16,769 nucleotides of DNA, taken from assembly GCA_014381485.1 (NCBI GenBank), contig JACNLN010000028.1, positions 1-16,769 of the forward strand, given 5' to 3'. The notes beneath the pieces were generated by a model. That model saw only the letters and a list, made by a program, of their open reading frames with translations, was not told the origin of the DNA and did no database searches. The stretch comes from Fidelibacterota bacterium. Its GTDB lineage: Bacteria > Fidelibacterota > Marinisomatia > Marinisomatales > CAZVFT01. This document shows, in pieces, positions 16,019 through 16,769 of the stretch; within the stretch, counting starts at the first letter, position 1, and every line of letters starts with the position of its first letter. The position numbers and the translations under genes were made by a program.

Positions 16019-16032
16019 ATAATCCAGATTAT
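16019..16032. repeat. 14-base palindrome between the Crp/Fnr gene and meaB
   Basis: ATAATC-CA-GATTAT is a perfect inverted repeat with 6-base arms. It sits in the only gap directly downstream of a DNA-binding regulator gene and upstream of meaB. No T-run follows it on either side, so it is not an intrinsic terminator; it is a candidate operator. It does not match the CRP or FNR consensus. Confidence 0.3.
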
Positions 16033-16058
16033 ATAGAAGATATCAAGGCATTTGTCAT

Positions 16059-16742
16059 TCATTTACCGAAAAGGCGTTTGAATTGCAAATAATCAAGAAT
16101 TATCAGAGAGTGTTCTGTTCGTTCAATTAGATTTCTTTCTTCAAGGATTTTGAGTGTCCTTGAAACTGTTTCGCGTGATGTCCCCGCCATGTTTGCAATA
16201 TCTTGTTGATATGGTAAATTTTTAATGGTTACTTTTCCATGACGAATAGTTCCCATCTCATCTGCGAGACGAAGTAGAGTGATACCGATTTTGTGTTCTG
16301 CATTACTTAAAGATAAACTCTCAATTTGCTGGTCACTTTTTCTCAATCTCTGTGTTAACTCTCGTAGAAGAGAGATGGACACCTTTGGGTACTTCTTCAG
16401 TAAAGCAATGAATTCCACCCGTTTAAGGATTAATGCCTCAGAATCTTCTAATGCAATGGCATTGGCAGATCGAGTCTGCCCATCCAGCAGTGACATCTCA
16501 CCAAAAAATTCTCCCTCGCCAAGCATTGCAAGGATTACCTCTCGACCATCCTCACTCAAACGGGTGATTTTTACACTTCCTTCTTTGATGATAAAGAAAG
16601 TATCACCAAACTCATCTTCCATCAGGATCATATTACCTTTTTTATAGGATCGGTGGATCACAATATCACATAGATGATCCATCTCAGATTTAGATAAGTC
16701 AGAAAAAATTGGAACTGTAGCTAATAGATCTCTTTCATTCAT
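16059..16742 (-). CDS. Crp/Fnr family transcriptional regulator
   Basis: A 227-residue cytosolic DNA-binding regulator. The N-terminal cyclic-nucleotide-binding beta-roll (about 8-120) includes the phosphate-binding cassette GEMSLLDGQTRSANA (81-95). Its Arg-Ser pair (91-92) matches the cAMP-contacting pair of E. coli CRP, so cyclic nucleotide binding is plausible. A long dimer helix (about 120-150) leads to a winged helix with recognition motif TSRETVSRTLKIL (188-200), close to that of CRP. The single cysteine (residue 25) rules out an FNR-type iron-sulphur cluster. The ATG start lies 27 bases from the window edge with no visible Shine-Dalgarno sequence, and its promoter is probably outside. 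Its targets are unknown; meaB and tatC downstream may or may not be among them. Confidence 0.93.
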   Translation of the reverse strand: MNERDLLATVPIFSDLSKSEMDHLCDIVIHRSYKKGNMILMEDEFGDTFFIIKEGSVKITRLSEDGREVILAMLGEGEFFGEMSLLDGQTRSANAIALEDSEALILKRVEFIALLKKYPKVSISLLRELTQRLRKSDQQIESLSLSNAEHKIGITLLRLADEMGTIRHGKVTIKNLPYQQDIANMAGTSRETVSRTLKILEERNLIERTEHSLIILDYLQFKRLFGK

Positions 16743-16769
16743 ACATAAAAAATAACTTCATTGAATTAT

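Noticed and set aside
16279..16647. 122-codon plus-strand open frame
   Set aside because: It is antisense to the Crp/Fnr gene, with serine- and proline-rich low-complexity translation typical of a shadow frame.

Overview
This is an AT-rich stretch of bacterial chromosome in which every gene reads on the minus strand, so transcription runs from high to low coordinates. It holds 16 complete protein genes and the first codons of a seventeenth at the low-coordinate edge. Gaps are short, at most about 110 bases, and no gene-free stretch reaches 300 bases. I see no rRNA, tRNA, CRISPR array, insertion sequence or clear intrinsic terminator.

The organism is a Gram-negative bacterium with a lipopolysaccharide-bearing outer membrane (Kdo transferase, heptosyltransferase-like GT9, LptE). 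A sigma-54 activator without a receiver domain, overlapping lptE, recalls an arrangement known from Bacteroidetes and relatives. The dockerin-like acidic repeat in LptE is a style common in the Fibrobacteres-Chlorobi-Bacteroidetes (FCB) group. My inference is a member of that superphylum or an uncultured neighbour such as Marinimicrobia; the phylum is not proven.

Layout in order of transcription. (1) 16742-14285: a Crp/Fnr regulator, then after a 110-base gap with small palindromes, meaB and tatC, which are almost contiguous. (2) 14241-8973: a long-chain polyprenyl diphosphate synthase, then a tight cell-envelope run of GT9 glycosyltransferase, kdtA, a fused double-ATPase ABC protein and a CDP-alcohol phosphatidyltransferase, joined by overlaps of 4 to 8 bases after the GT9 start. 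(3) 8869-6682: ftsY and rimO, overlapping. (4) 6593-176: uvrB, a GalE-like epimerase, the sigma-54 activator, lptE, asnS and a LOG-like nucleotide-binding protein, all overlapping or within 15 bases of each other. (5) 74-1: the N-terminus of a probable DinD-family protein, set off by a 101-base gap.

Most of the window is housekeeping: envelope and phospholipid synthesis, protein export, translation, DNA repair and regulation. I find no defence island or biosynthetic cluster. Two features stand out. The fused ABC ATPase carries degenerate motifs arranged so that one composite ATP site is canonical and the other lacks every key element. LptE carries an EF-hand-like calcium loop inserted before its C-terminal helix. 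Six of the 16 complete genes can start only at GTG or TTG.
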